A DNA stretch of 64,000 bases. Source: Litoreibacter arenae DSM 19593. GTDB taxonomy: Bacteria; Pseudomonadota; Alphaproteobacteria; Rhodobacterales; Rhodobacteraceae. Both the position numbers and the translations under genes were made by a program. Positions 56,674 through 64,000 of this stretch are shown here, piece after piece. Numbering within the stretch: the stretch's first letter is position 1; each line of letters starts with the position of its first letter. Below the pieces are notes generated by a model. That model searched no databases. It had not been told where the DNA came from and saw only the letters and a list, made by a program, of their open reading frames with translations. The stretch is from assembly GCF_000442275.2 (NCBI RefSeq), contig NZ_KE557306.1, forward strand, positions 1,193,477 through 1,257,476. The letters are read 5' to 3'.

Positions 56674-57771
56674 ATGAAAACCACGTCCAAATTCCTGCGC
56701 TCGATCGGCCCTGCCATTCCCGTGGCCTCACCGGTAGAGGCCCTGCGCGCGGGATTGGGGGCGCTGATCGGCCTTGGCGTGGCCGGGCTTTTCGTGCTCT
56801 CTCCCTCCGTCGATCTGAAACTTGGGCTCTATCTGATCGCGCCATTCGGGGCGAGCGCCGTCCTGCTCTTTGCGGTTCCCAACAGCCCGCTGGCGCAACC
56901 ATGGTCCGCTGTCGTCGGCAACATGATCGCAGCGGTCATCGGCGTCGCCGTCTGCCTGAGCGTCCCTGACCCCGCACCGCGAATTGCGCTGGCTGTTGCC
57001 CTCACCATAGCCGCGATGGTGCTATGCCGCGCGGTGCACCCTCCGGCGGGGGCTGTCGCGATGACCGCCGCAATGAACCCCGACGCCGTGGCTGAAATGG
57101 GCTTCCGCTTCGCGCTGGCCCCTGTTGCAGCGGGCACCGTCTTGCTCGTGGTGATCGCAATCATCTACGCCAGACTGACCGGTCGCCACTACCCGTTTCG
57201 GCAGTTTGACGACGACAACACCCACGGAACCAGCGACCCGTCCCCGTTCGAGCGCCTGGGCCTGTCCGAGGAAGAGCTGACCGGCATTCTGGACAGATAC
57301 CGCCAGACCCTGAACCTTGGGGTGGAGGATCTGGCGCGATTGATCGGCGCCGCCGAAATGCAGGCCGCAACGCACCAGACCGGGCCGCTTGTCGCCGCCG
57401 ACATCATGTCGCGCGACCTCGTCACTGTCGGCCCGAAAGTTGACGTCTCCGAAATAGCGGACTTGTTTCTGGCTCACAGGTTCACCTCACTACCGGTGGT
57501 CGACACAGACGATAAATTCTTGGGGATCATCTTCCAGATGCACCTGATCTCGAACGCGCATAACCGCGACGCGACCGCGCAGGCACACGACATTATGGAT
57601 AGAAGCGGACCCAGGGCAACGCCCGAGACGTCAATCGCCACCTTGCTGTTTTTGATGTCCGAGGGTGAAGTCGACGCAGTCCCTGTGCTCGAGCAGGATC
57701 GCATTACAGGGATCGTAACGCGAACGGATATGATCGCAGCCCTTGCCCGCACGGCATTGAGGAACGGCTGA
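56674..57771 (+). CDS. HPP-family membrane protein with C-terminal CBS pair
   Basis: 365 residues from ATG 56674 (MKTTSKFLRS); ATG 56656 is an alternative and neither has a strong ribosome site. N-terminal four or five membrane helices contain the HPP motif in AVHPPAGAVAMTAAMNP (about 123-139). After a cytoplasmic linker, two CBS domains follow (IMSRDLVTVGPKVDVSEI and LFLMSEGEVDAVPVLEQ). HPP proteins have been linked to nitrite transport in plants and cyanobacteria; the CBS pair suggests nucleotide sensing. Function inferred. Confidence 0.88.
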   Translation: MKTTSKFLRSIGPAIPVASPVEALRAGLGALIGLGVAGLFVLSPSVDLKLGLYLIAPFGASAVLLFAVPNSPLAQPWSAVVGNMIAAVIGVAVCLSVPDPAPRIALAVALTIAAMVLCRAVHPPAGAVAMTAAMNPDAVAEMGFRFALAPVAAGTVLLVVIAIIYARLTGRHYPFRQFDDDNTHGTSDPSPFERLGLSEEELTGILDRYRQTLNLGVEDLARLIGAAEMQAATHQTGPLVAADIMSRDLVTVGPKVDVSEIADLFLAHRFTSLPVVDTDDKFLGIIFQMHLISNAHNRDATAQAHDIMDRSGPRATPETSIATLLFLMSEGEVDAVPVLEQDRITGIVTRTDMIAALARTALRNG

Positions 57772-57784
57772 CGATCCCGCGTTG

Positions 57785-58918
57785 CTACCCGTCCGGCAGC
57801 GCGAACACCTGTCCCGGATAGATCAGGTCGGGATCGCGGATCAGGTCGCGGTTGGCCTCGTAGACGCGCACATATTGCTCCCCCGCGCCGAACCGGTCAC
57901 GCGCGATCGCCCAAAGCGTGAAGCCCGGCTGCACCGTCACCGCCGTCGCGGTTCTGGGGTTGGCTAGGGCGATCTCGGGCGCCTCGCGCTGGAAAGGCGT
58001 CTCGACGCGGCTGGTCACTTTGCCATCGGCGTCCACCTCGTCGATGCGCAGTCGGTAGACGCCTGCATCCACATCCGGCAAAGGCGCGTCCCACGCCCCG
58101 TTCTCGGCAATGCGCGTCGTCTTCACCGGCTTGCCGTCCAGATAGACCCGCACGAACCCGTTCGACGCCCCGCGTCCTGCCAAAGCGACCTCGCCCTCGG
58201 CGTCATAGGTGATCGTGTCGATCACCACATTCGCGGTGACGGGAGCGTTGTCGCGCGTTGTCGGGGCTTCGGGCTGCGGCGCGGGCTGCAACAACGTCAC
58301 GCCCGCGTCGTCGGCCAGAACCACCGCGGGGGCGTCCACCTCCGGCTGCTCCGTCTCGGCCACAGCGGGCACCTCGTCGGCTGCGGCGGGCGTTTCTGCC
58401 GCTCGCGTGGGTGAAATCAGCACCGTGCCTTCCGACAGCACGCTGGTCCCGTCAGGCTGCTCAGACACCATCGACAACGCGCGCGGCGCGTCGGAGGACG
58501 GGAAGTCCAGCACCAGCCCGAATTTGCCCGACGCATCGGCTGTGGCCTGCGCCAGTTCCTCGCCGTCGAGCATCAAGGTCACCGACTGGCCCGGTGCCGC
58601 CCGCCCGGCCACCACCCCGCCGCCATCGGGTCGCACCTGCACCACGTCAAAGGCGGGGGCTTCGATGCTGGCGGATGGGGCAGCGTTGTCCGTATCCGGC
58701 GCGGGCGGAGTTTCCGGCTGCGCCACCTGTTCCGGCGCGGTATCTACCGCTGCCACCTCTCGCGGTGCGGCCGCTGGCCCGCCTTGAGCGACCGGCTCAG
58801 GTGCCTCCGCATCGCGGGTCTGGGTGACCAGAACCACACCGCCCACGATCAGCAACACGACGACGACGGCCACACCTGCGGCGGGTCCGCTCAAGCCAAA
58901 TCTCGACCAGATGGCCAT
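57785..58918 (-). CDS. LysM-domain protein with membrane anchor
   Basis: 377 residues. Hydrophobic segment ~12-31 (GPAAGVAVVVVLLIVGGVVL) anchors it, followed by a long Pro/Ala/Glu/Thr-rich periplasmic region. Two beta modules with DGEELAQATADASGKFG and DGKPVKTTRIAENGAW look like Big/Ig-type repeats. A C-terminal LysM (TVQPGFTLWAIARDRFGAGE and the YPGQVFALP end) binds peptidoglycan. An envelope-spanning linker is the likely role. Confidence 0.88.
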   Translation of the reverse strand: MAIWSRFGLSGPAAGVAVVVVLLIVGGVVLVTQTRDAEAPEPVAQGGPAAAPREVAAVDTAPEQVAQPETPPAPDTDNAAPSASIEAPAFDVVQVRPDGGGVVAGRAAPGQSVTLMLDGEELAQATADASGKFGLVLDFPSSDAPRALSMVSEQPDGTSVLSEGTVLISPTRAAETPAAADEVPAVAETEQPEVDAPAVVLADDAGVTLLQPAPQPEAPTTRDNAPVTANVVIDTITYDAEGEVALAGRGASNGFVRVYLDGKPVKTTRIAENGAWDAPLPDVDAGVYRLRIDEVDADGKVTSRVETPFQREAPEIALANPRTATAVTVQPGFTLWAIARDRFGAGEQYVRVYEANRDLIRDPDLIYPGQVFALPDG

Positions 58919-59018
58919 GTGTGTCTTCCTTCTCCCCGGCCCCTTCCAAAAAGGCGTTGTCGCAGCCTAGCAGCCCCCATAGAACATGGCAAAGCCACTT
59001 ATCCCCAGCGGAGCGCCC

Positions 59019-59573
59019 ATGCCCTATACCAAATCCGTCTGCGTCTATTGCGGCTCCCGCTTCGGCGCAGACCCCGCTTTCAAACAAGCCGCCACTGATC
59101 TGGGCCGCGCGCTGGCGGAACACGAATGGCGGCTGGTCTATGGCGCGGGCGATGTCGGGCTGATGGGCACGGTCGCGGCGGCCACGCAGGCGGCGGGGGG
59201 CGAGACCTTCGGCGTCATCCCGACCCACCTGTTCGAGCGTGAGATCGGCAAACGCGACCTCAACGCCTTCATCGTCACCGAAACCATGCACGAGCGCAAA
59301 AAGGTTATGTATATGAACTCCGACGCCATCGTCGTGCTGCCGGGCGGCGCGGGCTCGCTCGATGAATTCTTCGAGGTGCTGACATGGCGCCAGCTTGGCC
59401 TGCATAGCAAACCGATCTACCTGCTCAACACCAACGGTTTCTGGGACCCGCTCATGGCGCTGACAAACCACGTGGTAGATCAGGGCTTCGCCGAAGCGAC
59501 ACTACTGGATTTCGTCACCACCGTCGACACCGTCCCCGCCCTGACCCACCAGTTGGAAGACGCGCTCGGCTAA
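59019..59573 (+). CDS. LOG-family nucleotide phosphoribohydrolase-like protein
   Basis: 184 residues from ATG 59019 (MPYTKSVCVYCGSR) with GGAG upstream; a longer reading from 58986 lacks support. PGGAGSLDEFFE (consensus PGGxGTxxE, here Ser for Thr) and YGAGDVGLMG are the LOG/TIGR00730 motifs. LOG enzymes release cytokinin bases from their nucleotides; bacterial members may process other nucleotides. Older annotation as lysine decarboxylase is not supported by known chemistry. Confidence 0.9.
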   Translation: MPYTKSVCVYCGSRFGADPAFKQAATDLGRALAEHEWRLVYGAGDVGLMGTVAAATQAAGGETFGVIPTHLFEREIGKRDLNAFIVTETMHERKKVMYMNSDAIVVLPGGAGSLDEFFEVLTWRQLGLHSKPIYLLNTNGFWDPLMALTNHVVDQGFAEATLLDFVTTVDTVPALTHQLEDALG

Positions 59574-59600
59574 CCCCATCACTGCTTCATAAATACCTCA
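59574..59600 (-). repeat. Dispersed intergenic repeat, TATTTATGAAG variant, copy 2
   Basis: Minus strand reads GAGGTATTTATGAAGCAGTG. Shorter relative of the element at 29737-29768, without the full GC hairpin, directly after the LOG gene. Confidence 0.55.
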
Positions 59601-59702
59601 AAGAGCAACGCCCGCCCCCGCTCGCACCGGTTTGACCAAGACGTGATCCCCTCCAAGCGCCCGTTCTTGCTAGGTTGGGTCAAGAATCACGGGAGGATAT
59701 TC

Positions 59703-60158
59703 ATGAGACAGACAGTTCAGGCAGCCACGCTGCTTGCCGCGGCCCTTGCTGCACCGGCAAGTGCCGCCGAGGGCGAGCGCATCCAGATCACCGGCGAGAT
59801 CATCGACACATGGTGCTACTTCTCCGGCGTCATGGGCGGGCCGGACGCTGTGGTCGGCTCAGCGCATCACACCTGCGCGCTGTGGTGCTCGGCGGGTGGT
59901 ATCCCCGTTGGGCTGTTGGGCGAGGATGGCGAGGTCTACATGGTCCTCAAGATCGAAGGCGACGACGAGAACGCGTCGGGGGACACCAACCTCAACCTTG
60001 CCAGCCACGAGATCACCGCCGACGGGATGCTCTACAAGCGCGACGGGCTGAACTATCTGGTGGTGGAGCAGGTCGTCACCGATCATGGCATCACCAATCT
60101 CAACCACGAGGATTACGGCGTCGTGCCGGGCTTCGCCATTCCGGAGCCGAAGCCATGA
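59703..60158 (+). CDS. Periplasmic Cys/His-rich protein, first of a related pair
   Basis: 151 residues from ATG 59703 behind GGGAGGAT. Signal peptide 1-22 (ALAAPASAA). The mature part has DTWCYF (Cys38), then HHTCALWC (His55, His56, Cys58, Cys62), GGIPVGLL and a C-terminal beta segment VEQVVTDHG. The cysteines and histidines could bind a metal such as copper or a heme (inference). No family name is recognised. It overlaps the next gene (ATGA), starting a five-gene run with SCO1. Confidence 0.78.
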   Translation: MRQTVQAATLLAAALAAPASAAEGERIQITGEIIDTWCYFSGVMGGPDAVVGSAHHTCALWCSAGGIPVGLLGEDGEVYMVLKIEGDDENASGDTNLNLASHEITADGMLYKRDGLNYLVVEQVVTDHGITNLNHEDYGVVPGFAIPEPKP

Positions 60159-60730
60159 GAGTTCTCACCACATCCCTCGCCCTCGCGCTGCTTGCCAGCC
60201 CTGCCATGGCCGCCGACTTCTCGGAAGGCTCGACCGCCAAAAGCTGGAACCTCTACGCCGAAGCCCCCGCCTTTTTCGAGGCGAAAGTCGTTGACATCAC
60301 TTGCGAGATCACCGGCGATTGCACCGACAATTGCGGCGGTGGCAGCCGCCAGATCGGACTGCTGCGCGCGGCTGACGGGGTACTGGTGTTCCCCAACAAG
60401 AACGCCCAAAGCGGCTTCCAAGGGGCCGCCGTGGACCTGCTGCCCTTCTGCGGCAAAACGGTGGAGGTGGACGGGTTGCTGATCAAGGATGAGGATATTC
60501 AAGGCGCTGCCAACATCTATCAGGTGCAGAAAATCCGCGAGACCGGCGCGCAGGAGTGGACCAAGGCCAATACATGGACCAAGGCATGGGAGGCCAAACA
60601 TCCCGAAGCCGCAGGCAAGGGACCGTGGTTCCGCCGCGACCCGCGCGTCAACGCACATATCGCTCAGACCGGCCATTTCGGTCTGGGGCTTGAGAAAGAC
60701 GCGGAGCTGATAAAGGAGCTGTTCGAGTGA
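60155..60730 (+). CDS. Periplasmic Cys-rich protein, second of a related pair
   Basis: 191 residues from ATG 60155. Signal peptide 1-19 (LLASPAMA-AD). DITCEITGDCTDNCGGGSRQ gives Cys50, 56 and 60; Cys99 lies in LPFCGKTVEVDGLLI. D-x-x-C, C-x3-C and GG...GLL follow the same order as in the preceding protein, and both end in GxLxK...YxV blocks, so the two look like diverged paralogues. The C-terminus differs (long Trp/Lys-rich tail). Overlaps the SCO1 start (GTGA). Confidence 0.78.
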   Translation: MRVLTTSLALALLASPAMAADFSEGSTAKSWNLYAEAPAFFEAKVVDITCEITGDCTDNCGGGSRQIGLLRAADGVLVFPNKNAQSGFQGAAVDLLPFCGKTVEVDGLLIKDEDIQGAANIYQVQKIRETGAQEWTKANTWTKAWEAKHPEAAGKGPWFRRDPRVNAHIAQTGHFGLGLEKDAELIKELFE

Positions 60731-61287
60731 TCCGGACCGCCATTGCCCTGCTGGCGCTCGGCACTCCGGTGCTGGCGGACGCGCCGCCCCTGCCCTTTGA
60801 TCTGGGCGGGGCCTACACGCTGACCGACCAGTCCGGCGCGACCCGCACGCAGGCCGACCCCGACGGGCATCCGCAACTGCTGTTCTTCGGCTACGCCAAT
60901 TGCCGCGAGGTCTGCTCCGCCGCGTTGCCGCTGATGGCGCAGGTCGTGGATGCGGCGGCGGTTGAAGGGGTCGAGGTCACGCCGGTGATGATCACTGTCG
61001 ATCCCGCCCGCGACACACTCGCCACGCTTGGCCCCGCACTGGCGCAGCATCACGAGGATTTCGTCGGGCTGACCGGCACGGAGGCCCAGTTGCAGGTGGC
61101 CTATGACGCCTACGAGATCGAGACCGAAGAGGTGTTCTTCGACCCCGAATACGGCCCCGTCTATGCCCATGGCAGCTTTCTCTATCTGCTGGATGCCCAA
61201 GGGGAGCTGCTGACCCTTCTGCCACCTGTGCTGTCGCCGGATGCCGCGGCGCAAATCGTGGCGAAATATACCGGGCCTCAAAGCTGA
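60727..61287 (+). CDS. SCO1/SenC family copper chaperone
   Basis: 186 residues from a GTG overlapping the previous stop. Signal peptide 1-17. NCREVC (Cys59, Cys63) and His148 in YAHGSFLYLLD form the Cu site of SCO proteins, which deliver or reduce copper for cytochrome oxidase CuA or other periplasmic copper enzymes. Its location with the Cys-rich pair suggests a joint copper or redox role. The stop overlaps the next start by 1 nt. Confidence 0.9.
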   Translation: MIRTAIALLALGTPVLADAPPLPFDLGGAYTLTDQSGATRTQADPDGHPQLLFFGYANCREVCSAALPLMAQVVDAAAVEGVEVTPVMITVDPARDTLATLGPALAQHHEDFVGLTGTEAQLQVAYDAYEIETEEVFFDPEYGPVYAHGSFLYLLDAQGELLTLLPPVLSPDAAAQIVAKYTGPQS

Positions 61288-61751
61288 TGACGGCGGTCTC
61301 GCGGCGCGTCTTTGTCGCGGGTGGCGCGGCGGTGCTGGCGGGCGGCGCGATCTACGCCGCAGGCGGGCGCAACCTGTTCTACAGCGCGTTGACGGAAGAA
61401 AAGAAGGCGGCGCAGATCGACGCGCCGACGGCCCATCGGCAGGCTGTCGCGGGGGAAATCCTGCTGGTCGATATTCGCCGCCCTGACGAGTGGTCGCGCA
61501 CCGGCGCGGGCGAAGGCGCGATGCGGCTCGACATGCGGCGCGAGGATTTCGTGGAGGCGCTGCGAGCGCTGACGGGGGGTGAGACGGCTGTGCCCGTAGC
61601 ATTGATCTGCGCGCGCGGGGTCCGCTCAGCGAGGTTGAGCAACCGGCTGGCGAAAGCAGGGTTCACCAATATCATCGACGTGCCGGAAGGCATGCAAGGC
61701 TCCGCCGCCGGTCCCGGCTGGCTGAAGCGCGGCCTGCCGGTGGTGCGATGA
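61287..61751 (+). CDS. Rhodanese-domain protein with twin-Arg-like N-terminus
   Basis: 154 residues. Residues 5-9 (SRRVF) ahead of a hydrophobic stretch resemble a Tat signal. A single rhodanese domain has VDIRRPDEW (61-69) and the active-site loop CARGVRSAR with Cys108. Probably handles sulfur or thiols in the periplasm. It shares one base with the SCO1 stop and overlaps the esterase gene by 4 nt. Confidence 0.88.
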   Translation: MTAVSRRVFVAGGAAVLAGGAIYAAGGRNLFYSALTEEKKAAQIDAPTAHRQAVAGEILLVDIRRPDEWSRTGAGEGAMRLDMRREDFVEALRALTGGETAVPVALICARGVRSARLSNRLAKAGFTNIIDVPEGMQGSAAGPGWLKRGLPVVR

Positions 61752-62557
61752 AGTGGCTCGCCGCCATAATGGCCCTGTTGGCCGGCCCTGCGCTGGCCTG
61801 TGGCGCGGCGGACGATCCGTGCAAGCTGCCGCTGGGCAGCTACCACATAGAGACGCCGGATGTCGCGCATGGTTCGGTCCCTGCCGTAGTGTTCCTGCAC
61901 GGTGCAGGCGGCAAAGGGACCGGTATCCTGCGCATGGGCGGGCCAATTCTGGAGCGCGGCTACGCGGTGATCGGACCGAACGGGCTGGAGCGCCCGAACT
62001 CCCGCTTCGGCTCCGGCTGGTCGTTTCACCCCGACCGCCCCGCGCAGCGTGACGAACTGGCCTTCATCCGCGCGGTGATCGACGACGCAGTGGCCAATCA
62101 CGGCATCGACCGCGACCGTATCCTGCTGGCGGGGTTCTCCATCGGCGGGTCGATGACGTCTTATCTGGCCTGCGACGCGCCCGATCTGGCCCGCGCCTAT
62201 GCGCCAGTCGCGGGCAGCTTCTGGCGGCCCCATCCGGCGATGGAGGCGTGCAAGGGGCCGGTGCGGCTGCTGCACACCCATGGCTGGCGCGACACCACAG
62301 TGCCGCTGGAGGGACGCCCGCTGGGCGGCGGGCGGATCTATCAGGGTGATGTGTTTCAGGCCATGCAGATCTGGCGCGAGGCCAATGGGTGTGAGGGCAT
62401 GCGGGCGGAGCGGTTCGAGACATCCGGCGATTTCTGGCGGCGGAGTTGGGAGAGCTGTGATGCGGGGGCTTTGGAGTTTGTTCTGCATCCCGGCGCGCAC
62501 GGAATTCCGAAGGGCTGGGCCGATCTTGCGCTTGACTGGTTCGAAGCGCTTGAGTGA
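61748..62557 (+). CDS. Polyhydroxybutyrate depolymerase-like/LpqC-type secreted esterase
   Basis: 269 residues. Signal-like N-terminus with a potential cleavage near ALA-CGAADD, or a lipoprotein Cys18. GFSIGGS places the nucleophile Ser131; HGAGGKGTG forms the oxyanion region; Asp in HGWRDTTVP and His in PGAHGIPKGW complete the triad. It resembles the LpqC/PHB-depolymerase-type esterase family. Last gene of the overlapping operon, so a role in the same process is likely but unproved. Confidence 0.86.
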   Translation: MKWLAAIMALLAGPALACGAADDPCKLPLGSYHIETPDVAHGSVPAVVFLHGAGGKGTGILRMGGPILERGYAVIGPNGLERPNSRFGSGWSFHPDRPAQRDELAFIRAVIDDAVANHGIDRDRILLAGFSIGGSMTSYLACDAPDLARAYAPVAGSFWRPHPAMEACKGPVRLLHTHGWRDTTVPLEGRPLGGGRIYQGDVFQAMQIWREANGCEGMRAERFETSGDFWRRSWESCDAGALEFVLHPGAHGIPKGWADLALDWFEALE

Positions 62558-62563
62558 GAGGGG

Positions 62564-62597
62564 CCCTCCGGGGGAGGTATTTTTGGAAAAAAGAAAT
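62564..62597 (+). repeat. Dispersed intergenic repeat, copy 3
   Basis: CCCTCCGGGGGAGGTATTTT then TGGAAAAAAGAA, 7 nt after the esterase stop. The hairpin CCCTCC/GGGGGAGG plus the downstream T and A tracts could act as a terminator. Confidence 0.75.
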
Positions 62598-62628
62598 CAG
62601 GGCGCGGCGCGTTAACCTTAACGACGGG

Positions 62629-64000
62629 TTACTCGGCAGGGAGCCTGTCTGTGGCTTCCAGCATTGTGCGCAGGCGGGAGCGTTCGCGCTTGGCGCTTTG
62701 GATGATCTGCGGCGCGTTGAAGACCTCTGCCGTGCCAAGCTGGCGCGCGGTCCATTTGAACCGCGTCAGCTTCGCGCCGCTGAGCATCGACAGCGGCACT
62801 GCGAGGGCCAGCGACACGGCGATGGGCAAGAGCCAGAGGGTGATGATCCCCTCGACCATACCGGCAACCAGTAGCGTGCCGGTCACGGTCTCGACCGCGT
62901 GGAATTTCAGCACGGTCGCAAACCCGTAGCGCCCGCCTTGGCGGGCCTGCGGGGTCCAGCTTTCCTTGTAGCCGATCCATGTGCGGGCCACGGCGATGGT
63001 TTGCTGCACCATCAGGATCGGGGCGTAGAGCACCGAGACGATGATCTCGGTGAGGAAGGACAGCGCGAACTGCGCTGCCCCGCCCACGTCTTTCATTGAC
63101 GGGCCGGACCGCAAGAGCGCGGCGGCACCGAGGAATTTGGGCGCAAGCAGCATGCCATACATGAACACCAGAATGGCGAGGTTGCTGACATGGCTCATTT
63201 CCGGCCACGCCACCTGCGGGTTCTCGCCGGTGAAGTAGCGGATGACGTTGGCCTCCTCGCCCTTGCCGATCAGCGCCCAGACGGTCAGCAGCGCGAACCA
63301 TGCGGGGCTGAGCAGGTAGCCCATCGCGCCGTGGAACAGGTGGAAGCGGGTAACGGGGTGGAAGCCCTTCGAGCCCAGGATGTTGAGGTGTTGCAGGTTG
63401 CCCTGACACCAGCGGCGGTCGCGCAGCACGTAGTCAATGAGGGTCGCGGGGACCTCTTCATAGCTGCCCTTGATTTGCGGCAGGAAGCGCACGCCCCAGC
63501 CTGCGCGGCGCAAGAGCCCTGCCTCGACGAAGTCGTGGCTGAGGATCAGCGCGCCCTTGGAGCGGAACGTGTCGAGCCTTGGCAGACCTGCACAAGCGGC
63601 GAAGGCGGCGGTGCGGATGATGGCGTTGTGGCCCCAATAGTTGCCCTCGTGATCCGCCCAGCGGGCCAGCCCTTCGGCCAGCGCCGCGCCGTAGATCGTG
63701 CTGGAGAACTGCTGCACGCGGCCAAACAGGGTTTCCGCCCCGAAGAGTTGCGGGAAGCTCTGGATCAGGCCGGCAGACGGGTCGCGGGCCATCTCGTCGG
63801 TCAGCGAAATGATCGCCTGCCCCGACATCAGGCTGTCGGCGTCGAGCACCAGCATGGCGTCATAGCCGCCACCCCAGTGCTGCACCCAATCGGCGAGGTT
63901 GCCGACCTTGCGGTCGGTGTTGTCGACGCGGCGGCGATAATAGAGCGGGATGTGGTCGGGCAGGTTGGCGCGCAGCATGGCGTAGGCGCGTAGCTCCTGC
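62629..64000 (-). CDS. opgH: Glucan glucosyltransferase OpgH/MdoH, 3' part (5' end outside window)
   Basis: 457 codons visible; the frame stays open to the window end (reads QELRAYAMLRANLPD). Membrane glycosyltransferase that makes periplasmic glucans from UDP-glucose. LVLDADSLMSG is a DxD site, and DRRWCQGNLQH corresponds to the QxxRW motif of family-2 synthases. At least four hydrophobic segments follow (for example WFALLTVWALIGKGE, ILVFMYGMLLAPKFLG). An opgG partner would be expected upstream on this strand, beyond the window. Confidence 0.93.
   Translation of the reverse strand, partial: QELRAYAMLRANLPDHIPLYYRRRVDNTDRKVGNLADWVQHWGGGYDAMLVLDADSLMSGQAIISLTDEMARDPSAGLIQSFPQLFGAETLFGRVQQFSSTIYGAALAEGLARWADHEGNYWGHNAIIRTAAFAACAGLPRLDTFRSKGALILSHDFVEAGLLRRAGWGVRFLPQIKGSYEEVPATLIDYVLRDRRWCQGNLQHLNILGSKGFHPVTRFHLFHGAMGYLLSPAWFALLTVWALIGKGEEANVIRYFTGENPQVAWPEMSHVSNLAILVFMYGMLLAPKFLGAAALLRSGPSMKDVGGAAQFALSFLTEIIVSVLYAPILMVQQTIAVARTWIGYKESWTPQARQGGRYGFATVLKFHAVETVTGTLLVAGMVEGIITLWLLPIAVSLALAVPLSMLSGAKLTRFKWTARQLGTAEVFNAPQIIQSAKRERSRLRTMLEATDRLPAE

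Overview
The window looks like chromosomal DNA of a marine alphaproteobacterium of the order Rhodobacterales (Roseobacter group). This rests on the high GC content, the siroheme/sulfite reduction cluster with DUF2849 and DUF934 partners, the IF-3 N-terminus, the yfgM-bamB-der order, alr next to mlaEF, and radA-cvpA near purF. These are judgements from memory of gene families, not database results. No tRNA, rRNA, CRISPR array, integrase or transposase was found. The sequence is mostly core genome with several accessory islands.

Layout. 1-5.4 kb: assimilatory sulfate reduction (cysG, DUF2849, cysI, cysH, DUF934), then a ferredoxin-NADP reductase. 5.5-7.1 kb: an Ala/Ser/Thr/Asp-rich membrane-anchored protein, and infC with an apparent ATA start codon. 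7.2-14.6 kb, minus strand: molybdenum-hydroxylase maturation genes (MoxR ATPase, CoxE-like VWA protein, XdhC, molybdopterin-binding protein), interleaved with a small membrane protein, an OmpA-family protein and a DUF1203 protein. 14.7-18.9 kb: glutaryl-CoA dehydrogenase and a convergent ferric iron ABC binding protein/permease pair without its ATPase.

18.9-27.8 kb is the most distinctive part. It is a divergent cluster of related family-2-like glycosyltransferases, one of them with a second, degenerate glycosyltransferase-like half. It also holds a glycosyltransferase-methyltransferase fusion, a Ser-Asp-His hydrolase-like protein, and a sulfotransferase fused to the same hydrolase-like domain. 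This is probably an uncharacterised surface-glycan or glycolipid modification system.

27.9-36 kb: a DUF1127 protein, a small lipoprotein, pyrC, pyrE, dnaB, and the der/bamB/yfgM operon. 36.2-44.3 kb: an RND efflux pair, alanine racemase, MlaE/MlaF lipid transport genes and a PqiA-like membrane protein. 44.3-50.7 kb: radA, cvpA, a fatty acid desaturase, an SGNH hydrolase, a pseudouridine synthase, purF and a PulC-like small protein. 51-57.8 kb: bioY, an SDR protein, a trypsin-like protease, a GFA-family protein, an orphan spike-tip/PAAR pair, an Atm1-like exporter and an HPP-CBS protein. 57.8-64 kb: a LysM protein, a LOG-family protein, a tightly overlapping periplasmic operon (two related Cys-rich proteins, SCO1, rhodanese, esterase) and the 3' part of a glucan glucosyltransferase (opgH/mdoH) that runs off the window.

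Several intergenic gaps carry copies of a short AT-rich repeat preceded by a GC-rich hairpin. In a few places this repeat inflates naive gene starts or supplies a ribosome binding site.
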